This document shows positions 40,081 to 50,913 of a DNA stretch of 64,000 bases, one piece after another. The stretch covers positions 1 through 64,000 of the forward strand of contig NZ_SLVX01000006.1 of NCBI RefSeq assembly GCF_004341885.1, given 5' to 3'. A program made the position numbers and the translations under genes. The notes beneath the pieces were generated by a model that was given only the letters and a program-made list of their open reading frames with translations, made no database searches and was not told where the DNA came from. The first letter of the stretch is position 1, and each line of letters opens with the position of its first letter. Origin of the DNA: Shinella granuli. Its GTDB lineage: Bacteria; Pseudomonadota; Alphaproteobacteria; Rhizobiales; Rhizobiaceae.

Positions 40081-42105
40081 TCAGAATTCCTCCCAGTCGC
40101 TCTTGGTGTCGAGCGCCGCATTGCCGCTGAAGGCGGCCGCGACCTTGCGGCCGAGCGTGCGGGCGGGGGAGGCGATGGCAGGGTCGATGCTCCGGGCGGT
40201 GCGCGGCCCGCCGGCCTGGGCGGCGGAGGTGCCGTCCAGCCGGAACTGGCTGACCAGTTCGCGCAGGCGCACCGCCTCGTTGGCGAGCGTGTTGGAGGCC
40301 GCATTCGACTGCTCCACCATCGCCGCATTCTGCTGCGTCGTCTGATCCATGGCATTGACCGCGGTGTTGACCTCGGCAAGCCCGACGGACTGCTCCTTGG
40401 CCGATGTCGCGATCGATTCCATATGTGTGTTGATCTCGACGATGAAGCCGCTGATGGTCTTCAGCGCCGAGCCTGCATCGCGCACCAGCTTCACGCCGTT
40501 GCCGACTTCCGTCGAGGAGTTCTGGATCAGGCCTTTGATTTCCTTGGCCGCCTGGGCGGAGCGCTGGGCGAGCTCGCGCACTTCCTGGGCCACGACCGCA
40601 AAGCCCTTGCCGGCCTCGCCCGCGCGGGCTGCCTCCACGCCCGCATTGAGGGCGAGCAGGTTGGTCTGGAAGGCGATCTCGTCGATGACGCCGATGATGT
40701 TGGAAATCTGCTGCGAGCTCTCCTCGATCTTGCGCATCGCCTCTTCGGCATGGGACACGACCTCCGCGGATGCGGCCGCCGATTGGTTGGCGCGGCCGGC
40801 AACGTCCTTGGCCTCCTCGGTGCGCTTGGAGGAGTTGGCGACGTTGACGGTGATCTCGTCGAGGGCTGCAGCGGTTTCCTCCAGCGAGGCGGCCTGCTGC
40901 TCCGTCCGCTTCGAAAGGTCGTCCGTGCCGACCGCGATTTCACGGGTACCGGTGTCGAGCGTCGAGATGGAGCCGGAGATTTCCGAAAGCGTGGTGCGGA
41001 GCTGGGCGACCGAGCGGTTGAAATCGTGGCGCAATGCCTCGAAATCCTGGGCGAAGGCGTCGTTGAGCTGGAAGGCGAGGTCGCCGGAGGCGAGGCGTTT
41101 CAGGCCGGCGGCAAGACCGGAGGTCGCAATGCGCAGCCGCTCGGCGGCGTCGGCCTCGGCCTTTTCCTGCATGGCGATGCGCTCGGCTTCCGCGCGCTTG
41201 CGGTTTTCCGTTGCCTCCTGCTCCAGCCGCCGGTTGGCGATGGCGCCCTGGCGGAAGATTTCCAGCGCCTTGCCCATGTCGCCGATCTCGTCGTTGTTCT
41301 TGGCAAGGTCGATCTGCGTGTCCAACTGGCCATCGGCCACAAGACCCATGGAATTGCCGAGCTGGTACATGCCGCCGATGATGCGCTTGAAGGTCACGTA
41401 GCCGACGATGGCGAGCATCAGCAGGAGCGCGCCCAAGGCCGTGAGGGTCAATGTCCAGTAGAAGGCGGCGCGGGCGTTCGCCGCGTCGACGGCGCCCTGC
41501 GTGCGGTGTTCGAGCTTCACGAAGAAGGCATCGACCGGCTTCATGATCTCGGCCTTGAACTTGTGATACTCGGGCGAAGCGAGCATCTGCGCCGCCTTGG
41601 CCTTGGCCTCCGGGCCCAGCGTGGCGGTGCTGTCCACGAGGTTCATCGCCTCGGTCTCGAGCTTGACCAGGGCATCGGAGCGCTTGCCGGCCTCATCGAG
41701 CAGGGCGAATTCCTCGTCGGCGAAACCGGCCTGTTTCATCAGGTCGAGGATGGAGATGGCGGGACCGTCGGGACGCGGCTTGGCTTCTCCGCCCGCGACG
41801 AAATCCCAGTAGATGCGGTGGTAGTCTTCCGGGCGCGGCCGCGTGCCGTTGCGGATCTCGATGACGGCGTTGTACTGGTGCTTGTAGGACGCATCCCCCG
41901 TTTCGGCATAGGTGCGCACCAGGCGGGTCAGATCGTCGGACGACTGGCGGAAACCGTCGGCGAGCAGATAGGACCGGTATTTCTGGTCATAGGCGTTCGT
42001 GACGTCGCCGGCCGCACCGGCATATCCCCACAGGCTGCCCGCAAGGCCGGCAATGGCAATGCCGGTGGCCGAGGCGAGAATGAGGAATTGGGTCTTGATT
42101 CTCAT
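40081..42105 (-). CDS. methyl-accepting chemotaxis protein
   Basis: 674-residue transducer. One membrane helix near 8-30, a helical periplasmic sensor region (about 31-210, with few recognisable motifs), a second helix near 218-240, a HAMP segment (about 240-295), a coiled linker with a second HAMP-like part around 340-390, and the signalling domain. The hairpin tip VVAQEVRELAQRSAQAAKEIKGLI is conserved. The C-terminus DWEEF fits the xWxxF tether for CheR and CheB. Ligand unknown. It is monocistronic, with a long A/T-rich upstream region and no chemotaxis operon near. Confidence 0.93.
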   Translation of the reverse strand: MRIKTQFLILASATGIAIAGLAGSLWGYAGAAGDVTNAYDQKYRSYLLADGFRQSSDDLTRLVRTYAETGDASYKHQYNAVIEIRNGTRPRPEDYHRIYWDFVAGGEAKPRPDGPAISILDLMKQAGFADEEFALLDEAGKRSDALVKLETEAMNLVDSTATLGPEAKAKAAQMLASPEYHKFKAEIMKPVDAFFVKLEHRTQGAVDAANARAAFYWTLTLTALGALLLMLAIVGYVTFKRIIGGMYQLGNSMGLVADGQLDTQIDLAKNNDEIGDMGKALEIFRQGAIANRRLEQEATENRKRAEAERIAMQEKAEADAAERLRIATSGLAAGLKRLASGDLAFQLNDAFAQDFEALRHDFNRSVAQLRTTLSEISGSISTLDTGTREIAVGTDDLSKRTEQQAASLEETAAALDEITVNVANSSKRTEEAKDVAGRANQSAAASAEVVSHAEEAMRKIEESSQQISNIIGVIDEIAFQTNLLALNAGVEAARAGEAGKGFAVVAQEVRELAQRSAQAAKEIKGLIQNSSTEVGNGVKLVRDAGSALKTISGFIVEINTHMESIATSAKEQSVGLAEVNTAVNAMDQTTQQNAAMVEQSNAASNTLANEAVRLRELVSQFRLDGTSAAQAGGPRTARSIDPAIASPARTLGRKVAAAFSGNAALDTKSDWEEF

Positions 42106-42774
42106 GATGGACAGTTCCTGATGTGGACATGCCTCTTCTGCCGCGCCGAACTCATTTCTGACGTCATGAAGTCATGCCGCACATGAGTGCTATACCCGAC
42201 GCCATCGTCGGAATGCATACAGGATTTGCTCTATAATAGTTAGGGAATTGATAATTCCTCCTGATGTTCTTCTAATGTCAGTATTTTTACAGTATGCACC
42301 TGTTGCGTGTATTGCGTATTTCGGAGGCCACAATGAATTCTGACAATTGTTATTTCAGAATTCTGGATTTTTTGTCACTTATTTTTCATGTTCAGACGTG
42401 ACGCTGAAGTTGTATTTTTGATTACATTCAATGTTAGCGAATATTAGAATTTAAGAAAAAAGGAATTCGAAGCAGGTCAAGCCGATGGAATTCCGGTTCT
42501 ATTCCGGTTTTCCCGAATGCCATTGCGTAAGTGCGGGGGATATCTTTATTCGGTAGCCTGTCCTGACGGACGACGGTGAGGGTTATTGTCGAAGGATGCG
42601 GCAACCCGGCCATGCGGAAGAGGCGCGCGAAACCCGCAAGGGGCAGGCGCGAGCGCAGGGGGCGAGGATCTTGCAACGCGAGGCTGCGCGCCATTGCCGA
42701 TTTCGGCATGTTTTTTTACCGCCGGTGCATCTGGACGCGGTCAATTTTTTGCGTCGGAGCGGTCCGAACGCGCC
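42106..42774. other. AT-rich intergenic region
   Basis: About 670 bases without a convincing gene. The part from 42200 to 42480 is strikingly A/T-rich for this replicon. It contains a perfect inverted repeat GAATTCTGA-N11-TCAGAATTC (42335..42343 and 42355..42363). It also holds a 22-codon frame with a good ribosome-binding site (42333..42401). A minus-strand frame at 42434..42709 gives a low-complexity product and is not supported. Promoter elements for the leftward chemoreceptor gene must lie at the left end. Confidence 0.6.
42333..42401 (+). CDS. possible 22-residue small protein
   Basis: ATG at 42333 follows CGGAGG at six bases' distance and the frame ends in TGA at 42399..42401. The product would be short and hydrophobic (MNSDNCYFRILDFLSLIFHV, then QT). 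The first codons lie within the GAATTC inverted repeat, so translation could be controlled by, or be incidental to, that structure. Codon use is A/T-rich, unlike neighbours. No homologue comes to mind. Confidence 0.25.
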   Translation: MNSDNCYFRILDFLSLIFHVQT

Positions 42775-44447
<1,673 letters not shown>

Positions 44448-44451
<4 letters not shown>

Positions 44452-45392
44452 GCGAAGACGATCCTCGGGAAGTAGAAGGAGACGACCCAGTTCGGCATGT
44501 CGACGATCTCGCTGATCCTGAGATCGCCGCAGACGGAGCAGAGCATGTAGGCATCGACGGGACTGTAGCCGTGCTCGGCGACGAGGAGGTCGATCATGCG
44601 CATCAGCGCCTCGCGGGCGCCGGTCATCAGGTCGGGGCCGATGCCGGTCGTCACCTCGTAGCCGGCGCCGTCGAGATGGCGCGTCACAGGCTCGCTCGTC
44701 GTGAAGCGCGGCGTCTGGAGGTTGGCGCCCTTCACGAGGTCGAGCGTGAGTTCGACATTCATCTGGCTCTCGATCGCGGTGCCGCAGACCTCGCCGTCGC
44801 CCTGCGCGGCATGGGTGTCGCCGACGGAGAACAGTGCGCCCTCCACCTCGATCGGCAGATAGAGCGTCACGCCCGCCGTGAGGTCGCGGATATCCATGTT
44901 GCCGCCGACGCGGCGCGGCGGCACGACGGAGTGGAGGCCGGCTTCGGCCGGGGCGACGCCGATCGTGCCGGTGAACGGCTTCAGCGGCACGCGGCCGCCG
45001 GGGCCGAAGGCGGAGGGCGCCATGCTCGCCGTGTCATAGGACCAGATGTGCAGCGCCGGCTCCTTGAACTGGTCGGCGAGCAGGCCGAAGCCGGGAATGT
45101 TCGCCGTCCAGCCGTGGCCGGAGGGGTGGAACTTGCGGATCGTCACCTTCAGCGCATCGCCGGGCTCTGCGCCTTCCACATAGACCGGGCCGGAGACCGG
45201 GTTCACCTTGGCGAAATCGAGCGCGGCAAGCGTTTCCAGCGTCGAATCCCGGCCGAGCTGGCCGCCGGAGGAATCGAGGCATTCGAAGAGGATGGTCTCG
45301 CCTGGCCTCGCCGTCAGTGCGGGCGGAAAGGCGCGGTCCCAGCCGAAATTATGCTGCGCGCGGTGGATGGTGTGGGTGCAGGCGACGCACAT
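44448..45392 (-). CDS. fmdA: acetamidase/formamidase family protein
   Basis: 314-residue cytoplasmic amidohydrolase releasing ammonia from short amides. Family blocks: GETILFECLDSSGGQL, NPVSGPVYVEGAEPGDALKVTI, GGNMDIRDLTAGVTLYLPIEVEGALFSVGDTHAAQGDGEVCGTAIE (metal and catalytic residues), and YMLCSVCGDLRISEIVD. Start at 45390..45392 (MCVACTH). Embedded in an operon with an AmiC/AmiR-type amide sensor and a peptide-type importer. This strongly suggests uptake and hydrolysis of small amides such as formamide or acetamide, or a larger amide precursor, as nitrogen source. Confidence 0.9.
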
Positions 45393-45467
45393 GGAAGGCC
45401 TCCCGGTCGTTTGTTGTTCTCTTGTCTGCAATGCCCCGTGGAGGCGGGGCATATGCGTTTCGAAAGC

Positions 45468-45600
45468 CGGCGATATCCCCTCTGCCTGCCGGCATCTCCC
45501 CCACAAGGGGGAGAAAGCTTGCAGCCTGCTTGGCGCCCGAAATTTCGCCGGCGCCGCCGCCGGGCAAGCCCTCCCCCTCATGGGGAGGGGTCTTCGCATC
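45468..45600. repeat. RIME-like intergenic mosaic element
   Basis: Begins near CGATATCCCCTCTGCC and contains two strong hairpins: TCTCCCCC/GGGGGAGA with ACAA loop (45495..45514), and CCCTCCCC/GGGGAGGG with a 5-base loop (45569..45589). The CTCTGCC-x-GCCGGCAT-CTCCCCCACAAGGGGGAG order is the recurrent rhizobial mosaic element. It sits between the binding-protein and acetamidase genes inside the operon. A further hairpin ATGCCCC/GGGGCAT lies at 45431..45452. These may set relative expression. Confidence 0.75.
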
Positions 45601-45607
45601 GACCACC

Positions 45608-47224
45608 TTACGGCTTCACGAAGATCGCGTCGTAATTGATGACGCGCGTCGGATCGATGTAGATGTTGTCCGGCCCGCCCATGCGCAGCGACTTGGCGAC
45701 GACGCGGCGCTCGTTGATGACGGGCACCCAGGGCGCATCCGCCATGATGTCGGTGAAGATCTTGCCCCAGGCCGCCTGGCGCTCCGCCGCCTTGGCGGGA
45801 TCGGACATGGCGTCGGCCTCCGCCGCGCGTTTGTCGATCGCCTCGTTGCAGTACCACGGCCAGTTCCAGCCGCCGGAGACGGCGCCCGAGCAACCGAGGA
45901 TCGGGCCGTAGAAGTTGGACGGATCGGGGAAGTCGGCGATCCAGCCCATGCCGCCGGACCAGATCATCGGCGCCTCGCCCTTCGTGCCGCCGGCGGCGAT
46001 CACGTTGCCCTGCGCCAGCGCCCGCACCTCGGCCTTGATGCCGATGGCGGCGAGATCCTGCTGGATCGCCTGGGCGATGCGCGGCTGCGGGTCGGTGTTG
46101 GTGGAATAGAGCACCGTCTCGAAGCCATCCGGATGGCCGGCCTCGGCGAGCAGCGCCTTGGCCTTCTCCACGTCATAGGCATAGCCGGTGAAGGCCTTGT
46201 CGTAGCCGGGCATCAACGGCGGCAGGATCTGCGTGGCGGCGGTCGCGCGGCCGTTCAGGATGCGCGTGATGCGCTCCTTGTTGATCGCCATGTTGACGGC
46301 TTGGCGCACCTTCACGTCGTCGAAGGGCTTCACCTTGGTGTTGAGCGTGACGTAGCCGGTGTGCAGTTGCTCGCCGTCGACGATCATCGCCGCGCCGTCG
46401 GGCGAGTTCTTGATCTCCAGGAACTTTGCCGGCGGAATGCCGTCGCCGGCAATGTCCACCTCGCCCTTCTGGAGCCGGAGGAGCGCGACGAGCGGCTCCT
46501 GGCCGACCTCGATCGTCACCTTGTCGACATGCGGCACGTCCTTGACGAAATAATCGGGGTTGCGCTCGAAGACGAGCTTCTGGCCGATCGTCCAGTCCTT
46601 CAGCACCAGCGAGCCGGAGCCGACCGGCTTCTTGCCGAAGTCGCCGGCGGCCGCGTCCACCGCCTCCTTCGGCACGACGGAGGCGAAGTTGATCGCCATG
46701 ACATGCAGGAAGGTCGCGTCGGGCCGCGACAGGTGGAAGACGACGGTCGCATCATCGGGCGTCTCGATGCCCGAAAGCACCTCGGACGTGCCGTTCGTCA
46801 GGTCGTCGAAGCCCTTGATCGGGCCGAAGAAGCCGGCGCCGGGGCCTTGCGTCTTCGGGTTGACGGCGCGCTCGATGGAATATTTCACGTCGGCAGCAAC
46901 GATCTCGCGGCCATTGGTGAACTTCACGCCCTTGCGCAGCTTGAACGTATAGGTGAGCCCGTCGGGCGCGACCTCGAAGCTTTCGGCCAGCGAGGGCACG
47001 AGATTGGCGGTGCCGGGCTCGTAGTCCATCAGGCGCGAGAACAGGCTCTTGATCATCGACCAGTTGACCCAGTCATAGCCGATATGCGGATCGAGCGTGG
47101 TGATGTCGTCCTTGTAGGTGACGACGATCTCGCCGCCCTGGGCGGGCGTTTCGGCCTTGGCCGAGAGTGCGGACAAGGCGAGCACGGCCGCCGTCGTCGT
47201 TGTCAGTAACCAGCGATTGAACAT
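45608..47224 (-). CDS. amide/peptide ABC substrate-binding protein
   Basis: 538-residue family 5 periplasmic binding protein with signal peptide 1-24 (FNRWLLTTTTAAVLALSALSAKA). The SBP_bac_5 signature lies in SFEVAPDGLTYTFKLRKGVKFTNGREIVAADVKYSIERAV. The C-terminal lobe contains WSGGMGWIADFPDPSNFYGP. Encoded between permease genes and the acetamidase gene, so the ligand is probably an amide or amide-containing peptide. A RIME-like element follows the stop. Confidence 0.93.
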   Translation of the reverse strand: MFNRWLLTTTTAAVLALSALSAKAETPAQGGEIVVTYKDDITTLDPHIGYDWVNWSMIKSLFSRLMDYEPGTANLVPSLAESFEVAPDGLTYTFKLRKGVKFTNGREIVAADVKYSIERAVNPKTQGPGAGFFGPIKGFDDLTNGTSEVLSGIETPDDATVVFHLSRPDATFLHVMAINFASVVPKEAVDAAAGDFGKKPVGSGSLVLKDWTIGQKLVFERNPDYFVKDVPHVDKVTIEVGQEPLVALLRLQKGEVDIAGDGIPPAKFLEIKNSPDGAAMIVDGEQLHTGYVTLNTKVKPFDDVKVRQAVNMAINKERITRILNGRATAATQILPPLMPGYDKAFTGYAYDVEKAKALLAEAGHPDGFETVLYSTNTDPQPRIAQAIQQDLAAIGIKAEVRALAQGNVIAAGGTKGEAPMIWSGGMGWIADFPDPSNFYGPILGCSGAVSGGWNWPWYCNEAIDKRAAEADAMSDPAKAAERQAAWGKIFTDIMADAPWVPVINERRVVAKSLRMGGPDNIYIDPTRVINYDAIFVKP

Positions 47225-47245
47225 TTTTCGTTCCCCTTTTTGGTT

Positions 47246-48166
47246 TCAATGCGAACGGATGCGCGGATCGATCATCGGCGCGATGAGGTCTGCGACGAGA
47301 TTGCCGAGGATGATGGCGAAGGCGGAGGTGAGCGTGACGCCCATGATGATCGGGATGTCGACCTGCTGGATCGCCTGCCAGGCGAGCTGGCCGATGCCCG
47401 GCCAGCCATAGACCGCCTCCACCACCACGACCCCGCCCATGAACTGGCCGATATCGATGCCGATCATCGCGACGACGGGCAGGATGGCGTTGGGCAGGGC
47501 ATGGCGCAGCACGACGCGTCGGCCGGAAAGCCCTTTGGCGCGGGCGGTGCGGATGAAGTCCTGGTTGAGCACGTCGATCATCGCCGAGCGCGCCATGCGC
47601 GCATACCAGCCGGCGCCGAGAATGCCGAGCGTCATGGCGGGCAGCACGACATGGGCGGCCGTGCCGTAGCCGCTCATCGGGAACCAGCTGAGCGTCGCGG
47701 CGAAGACATAGAGCAGCAGCAGCGCGACGACGAATTGCGGGGCGGAAACGCCGACGAAGGCCGATGCCATGACGAAGCGGTCGAGCGCCCCGCCGCGGTT
47801 CAGCGCGGCGACGATGCCGAAGGTGAGGCCGAGCAGCACCTCGACGAAGATGCCGGCCGCCATCAGCGTCAGCGTCGCCGGCAGGCGGGCGGCGATCAGC
47901 GTCGCGACCTCGGTCTTCTGCGCATAGGACCGGCCGAGATCGCCCTGAACGAGATTGCCGAGATAGGCGAGGAACTGGGTCAGCAGCGGCTGGTCGAGGC
48001 CGAGCTCGCGGCGGATGTTCTCCACGGTCTGCGCCGTCGCGCTGCGCCCGGCGAGCATGCGCGCGGGATCGGCGGGCAGCGCATAGAGCAGCACGAAGGT
48101 GATGGCGGCGACACCGAAGAGGATGAGGCAGGACTGGACGAGGCGCCTTGCGAGAAGTCTTGCCAT
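47246..48166 (-). CDS. amide/peptide ABC permease (DppB-like)
   Basis: 306-residue inner-membrane permease beginning MARLLARRLVQSCLILFGVA, with the DppB motif VLLYALPADPARMLAG, the LGLDQPLLTQFLAYLGNLVQGDLGRS segment and EAA loop RSAMIDVLNQDFIRTARAKGLSG. Six helices. The start overlaps the DppC-like gene stop by one base, and the binding protein gene follows after 21 bases. Confidence 0.92.
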   Translation of the reverse strand: MARLLARRLVQSCLILFGVAAITFVLLYALPADPARMLAGRSATAQTVENIRRELGLDQPLLTQFLAYLGNLVQGDLGRSYAQKTEVATLIAARLPATLTLMAAGIFVEVLLGLTFGIVAALNRGGALDRFVMASAFVGVSAPQFVVALLLLYVFAATLSWFPMSGYGTAAHVVLPAMTLGILGAGWYARMARSAMIDVLNQDFIRTARAKGLSGRRVVLRHALPNAILPVVAMIGIDIGQFMGGVVVVEAVYGWPGIGQLAWQAIQQVDIPIIMGVTLTSAFAIILGNLVADLIAPMIDPRIRSH

Positions 48167-49014
48167 CAGCCGCGGCCCCGCTGGGTCGGGTCGAGGATGT
48201 CGCGCAGCGCATCGCCCACCAGGTTGAAGGCGAGTGCCGTCAGCAGGATGACCGCGCCGGGGAAGAAGACGAGCCAGGGCGCCGCCTGGAAATAGCTCTG
48301 GCTCTCGAAGATGATGTTGCCCCAGGAGGGTTCCGGCGGCTGCACGCCGATGCCGAGGAAGGAGAGGGTGGCTTCCAGGAGCACGGTCGTCGCGATGCCG
48401 AGCGTGCCCCAGACGATGGCGGTCGGCACGAGATGCGGCAGGACGTGCCTCAGCACGATGCGCGCATTGCCGGCGCCGAGCGCCCGTTCGGCCATGATGA
48501 AGTCGCGCTCCACCAGCCCGCGCGTCTCCGTATAGACGATGCGCGCCACCTGCACCCAGTTGACGAGCGCGATGACCATGGCGACGATCCACAGGCTCGG
48601 CTTCAGGATGGCGGCGAGCACGATGGCGAGCAGCAGCGCCGGAAAGGCCATCATCAGGTCGGTGAAGCGCATCATGGTGCCGCCGACCCAGCCGCGCATG
48701 TAGCCCGCCGTGACGCCGACGAAGAGGCCGATGGCGACGGCGACGCCATTGGCGACGAGGCCGATGATCAGCGAGGTGCGCGCGCCGTAGAGAAGGCGGG
48801 AGAGCAGGTCGCGGCCGAGCGTGTCGGTGCCGAGCAGGAAGTCTTCGCCCGGCGGCATCGGCGCGCCCTCGAGTGTCAGGCCCTCGAACATCTGGTTGTC
48901 GGGCGCATAGGGCGCCAGCCACGGCGCGGCGATGGCGGCGATGACCACGGCAAGAACGATGACGAGACCGAACACCGCCGCGGGCTGGCGGCACAGCTCC
49001 TTCAGCACCCGCAT
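48166..49014 (-). CDS. amide/peptide ABC permease (DppC-like)
   Basis: 282-residue permease: OppC N-terminal helix, DFLLGTDTLGRDLLSRLLYGARTS, EAA loop ETRGLVERDFIMAERALGAGN and the C-terminal EATLSFLGIGVQPPEPSWGNII. Six membrane helices. It starts at 49012..49014, overlapping the AmiR-like gene stop by one base, so the regulator and transporter genes are translated as one coupled unit. Confidence 0.92.
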   Translation of the reverse strand: MRVLKELCRQPAAVFGLVIVLAVVIAAIAAPWLAPYAPDNQMFEGLTLEGAPMPPGEDFLLGTDTLGRDLLSRLLYGARTSLIIGLVANGVAVAIGLFVGVTAGYMRGWVGGTMMRFTDLMMAFPALLLAIVLAAILKPSLWIVAMVIALVNWVQVARIVYTETRGLVERDFIMAERALGAGNARIVLRHVLPHLVPTAIVWGTLGIATTVLLEATLSFLGIGVQPPEPSWGNIIFESQSYFQAAPWLVFFPGAVILLTALAFNLVGDALRDILDPTQRGRG

Positions 49015-49598
49015 CAACCGACCTCGCGCAGGGATTCCGAGCCGCCGAGGAAGAAGGCGGCGAGCTGTTCGATCGGCAGGCGGCGGCGCATGGCGCAGTC
49101 GCGCAGGATCGCATAGGCGCGTTCCTCGTCGATATGGCGTTCGGCGGCAAGGCGTTTTACGGCGGCGAAGACGAGCGGGCGCAGCTTCAGTCGCTCCTCC
49201 AGATGGGCGATGCGGCGGCGCGCCTCCAGGCGCTCCTCGTGCAGCGAGACGGCGAGCACCAGAGCCGGATAGACGGTGGCGGCGGAGACCGGCTTGGGGA
49301 TGATCGCGCCCGCGCCGTGGCGCAGCGCCCAGGCAATGCGGCCCGGCGCTTCCGAGCCGAGCAGCGCCACGACCGGGCAGGCCGGCGCGGCGTCGGAGAA
49401 GGGCAGCAGCTCGTCCCAGCCCCGGTCGGCGTCGATCAGCACGAGGTCCGGCAGGTCGGCGGCGGAAAGCGGCGTCCACTGCACCGCCACCGAAACGCCG
49501 AGCAGGCCGAGCTGGCGGCGCAGGCGGTCCGTGTTGCCGTCCGCCTCGCTGAGGACGACGGCGCGCCAGCCGGTGAAGTTCGGGGTCTTCAGCGTCAT
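49014..49598 (-). CDS. amiR: ANTAR domain antiterminator, AmiR-like
   Basis: 194 residues. Residues about 10-120 form a receiver-like domain without the usual phosphorylation Asp pocket (VVLSEADGNTDRLRRQLGLLG, LVLIDADRGWDELL, GAIIPKPVSA). A coiled coil follows (about 120-140), then the C-terminal ANTAR RNA-binding domain (about 140-190, KLRPLVFAAVKRLAAERHIDEERAYAILRDCAMRRRLPIEQLAAFFL). In Pseudomonas AmiR binds leader RNA and prevents termination when amide releases it from AmiC. Here it overlaps the amiC-like gene by ATGA, and a terminator hairpin sits in the operon leader at 50745..50787. Start at 49596..49598. Confidence 0.88.
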   Translation of the reverse strand: MTLKTPNFTGWRAVVLSEADGNTDRLRRQLGLLGVSVAVQWTPLSAADLPDLVLIDADRGWDELLPFSDAAPACPVVALLGSEAPGRIAWALRHGAGAIIPKPVSAATVYPALVLAVSLHEERLEARRRIAHLEERLKLRPLVFAAVKRLAAERHIDEERAYAILRDCAMRRRLPIEQLAAFFLGGSESLREVG

Positions 49599-50731
49599 GA
49601 CACGATCCTCAGGCGCGGGGCGGGCCGTGTCGTGGCGCCCGTCAGATAGGGATCGGCGGCAAGCGCCGGGGCGGACGCGATGACGTCGAAGCCGTGCCGC
49701 TCGTTGATGCGGCCGAGCAGGAAGGGCAGGGCCGCATGGTTGGTCGCCGCATCCACCCGCATGTCGCCGAAGAGCGAGGGCCAGTCGCGGGCCAGCACCT
49801 CGGCGCGCACGCGCTCCGGCGCATCGGAGCCGGCGGCCTCGATCGCGGCGATGCACAGGCTGACGGCGGTATAGGCGCTGGCGAACAGGCTGGAGACGAT
49901 GCGCTCCCCGCCACTCCAGTCCTTCAGCCGCGCCTTGAAGGCATGGTTGCCGGCCGTGTCGAGCGTATCGAAATAGGAAGCCGCGCAGAGCTGGCCGGTG
50001 GCGACGCCCGCGCCGATGTCCGACAGTTCGCATTCCTGCAGGTCGCAGCTCGCGACGGGGCAGTTCTCCGGCAGGAAGGCGGGGTCGCGCGCGCCGAGCG
50101 CCCGCATGGCGGCAAGGAAGGCGTAGCTGGAGGGGCCGACGAGGTTGTTGAGCACGAAGCTCGGCCGCTTTTCCGCGATGTCGGCGACGATGCGCTCGAC
50201 GGCGGTCTCCTCCAGCGGCAGGTAGCGTTCGCCGAGCACCGTGCCGCCGGCATTGTGGATGAGCTCGCGGGCCAGCCGGTTCATCTCCCAGCCCCAGACA
50301 TAGTTGGCGCCGACGAGATAGGGCCGCGCACCGTGGCGTGGCAGGAGATAGTCGAAGAGCGGGATGAGGTGCTGGTTCGGGCAGCCGCCGATATAGATGA
50401 CGTTCTCGTTGGCCTCGAAGCCCTCGTAGGGACACATGTACCAGAGCAGGCCGTCATGCTTCTCGACGAGCGGGATGACCTCCTTGCGCGCCGTCGAGGT
50501 GATGGTGCCGATGATGTGCCGGCAGCCTTGGTCGCGGATCAGGCTGCGCGCGCCCTCCAGGTAGGCGGCCAGGTCCGCCCGCGGGTCGAAATAGGCGGGC
50601 TCGATGCGCTCTCCGCCGCGCTGGCGATAGTCGTGGAAGGCGAATTCAGCGCCCTCGCGCGCATCCCGTCCCATCGAGCCATAGGGCCCGGTGGTCGAAT
50701 AGAGGATGCCGATCTTCACGCGGTCTACCAT
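49595..50731 (-). CDS. amiC: amide sensor/binding protein, AmiC-like
   Basis: 378-residue type I periplasmic-binding-protein fold lacking a signal peptide, so cytoplasmic, as in AmiC. Features: KIGILYSTTGPYGSMGRDAREGAEFAFHDYRQRGG, GCRHIIGTITSTARKEVIPLVEKHDGLLWYMCPYEG, YLVGANYVWGWEMNRLARE and SFVLNNLVGPSSYAFL. It should hold the AmiR-like protein inactive until an amide binds. First gene of the operon. The ATG at 50729..50731 (MVDRVKIG) lies 13 bases after the T-run of the leader terminator. UrtA-like transporters are the alternative, but absence of export signal and pairing with ANTAR support AmiC. Confidence 0.88.
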   Translation of the reverse strand: MVDRVKIGILYSTTGPYGSMGRDAREGAEFAFHDYRQRGGERIEPAYFDPRADLAAYLEGARSLIRDQGCRHIIGTITSTARKEVIPLVEKHDGLLWYMCPYEGFEANENVIYIGGCPNQHLIPLFDYLLPRHGARPYLVGANYVWGWEMNRLARELIHNAGGTVLGERYLPLEETAVERIVADIAEKRPSFVLNNLVGPSSYAFLAAMRALGARDPAFLPENCPVASCDLQECELSDIGAGVATGQLCAASYFDTLDTAGNHAFKARLKDWSGGERIVSSLFASAYTAVSLCIAAIEAAGSDAPERVRAEVLARDWPSLFGDMRVDAATNHAALPFLLGRINERHGFDVIASAPALAADPYLTGATTRPAPRLRIVS

Positions 50732-50744
50732 TGGCCACCAATAC

Positions 50745-50787
50745 AAAAAGCCCACAGCGATGGTCCCGGAAGCCGGGTCGCTGTGGG
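50745..50787 (-). terminator. leader terminator of the amide operon
   Basis: On the minus strand a perfect 10-bp stem CCCACAGCGA/TCGCTGTGGG encloses a second stem CCCGG/CCGGG and is followed directly by CTTTTTG. It is a classical intrinsic terminator, but it sits only 13 bases before the amiC start codon and after a leader of roughly 100 bases. That is where an ANTAR-controlled attenuator belongs. A GC-rich hairpin lies further upstream (GCGGGC/GCCCGC with a 6-base loop, about 50826..50843). A TTGACA reads leftward at 50880..50885. Confidence 0.75.
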
Positions 50788-50913
50788 CGCTATTGCCCTT
50801 CGACGAACGAGGTCATGTGAAAGCGGCGGGCAAGGCCGCCCGCGCATTGAAAACGATTGAAATACGCTGAAACCGTCTTTGTCAAGCACCCCGCCGCACG
50901 CGGCGGAGGCGGG

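Noticed and set aside
42434-42709. 91-codon minus-strand frame before the ABC ATPase
   Set aside because: No homology, odd composition, and lies in an A/T-rich spacer without a ribosome-binding site.
50788-50885. canonical ANTAR twin-hexaloop RNA in the amiC leader
   Set aside because: Hairpins are present, but I could not place A1 and G4 in two hexaloops; left as an untested expectation.
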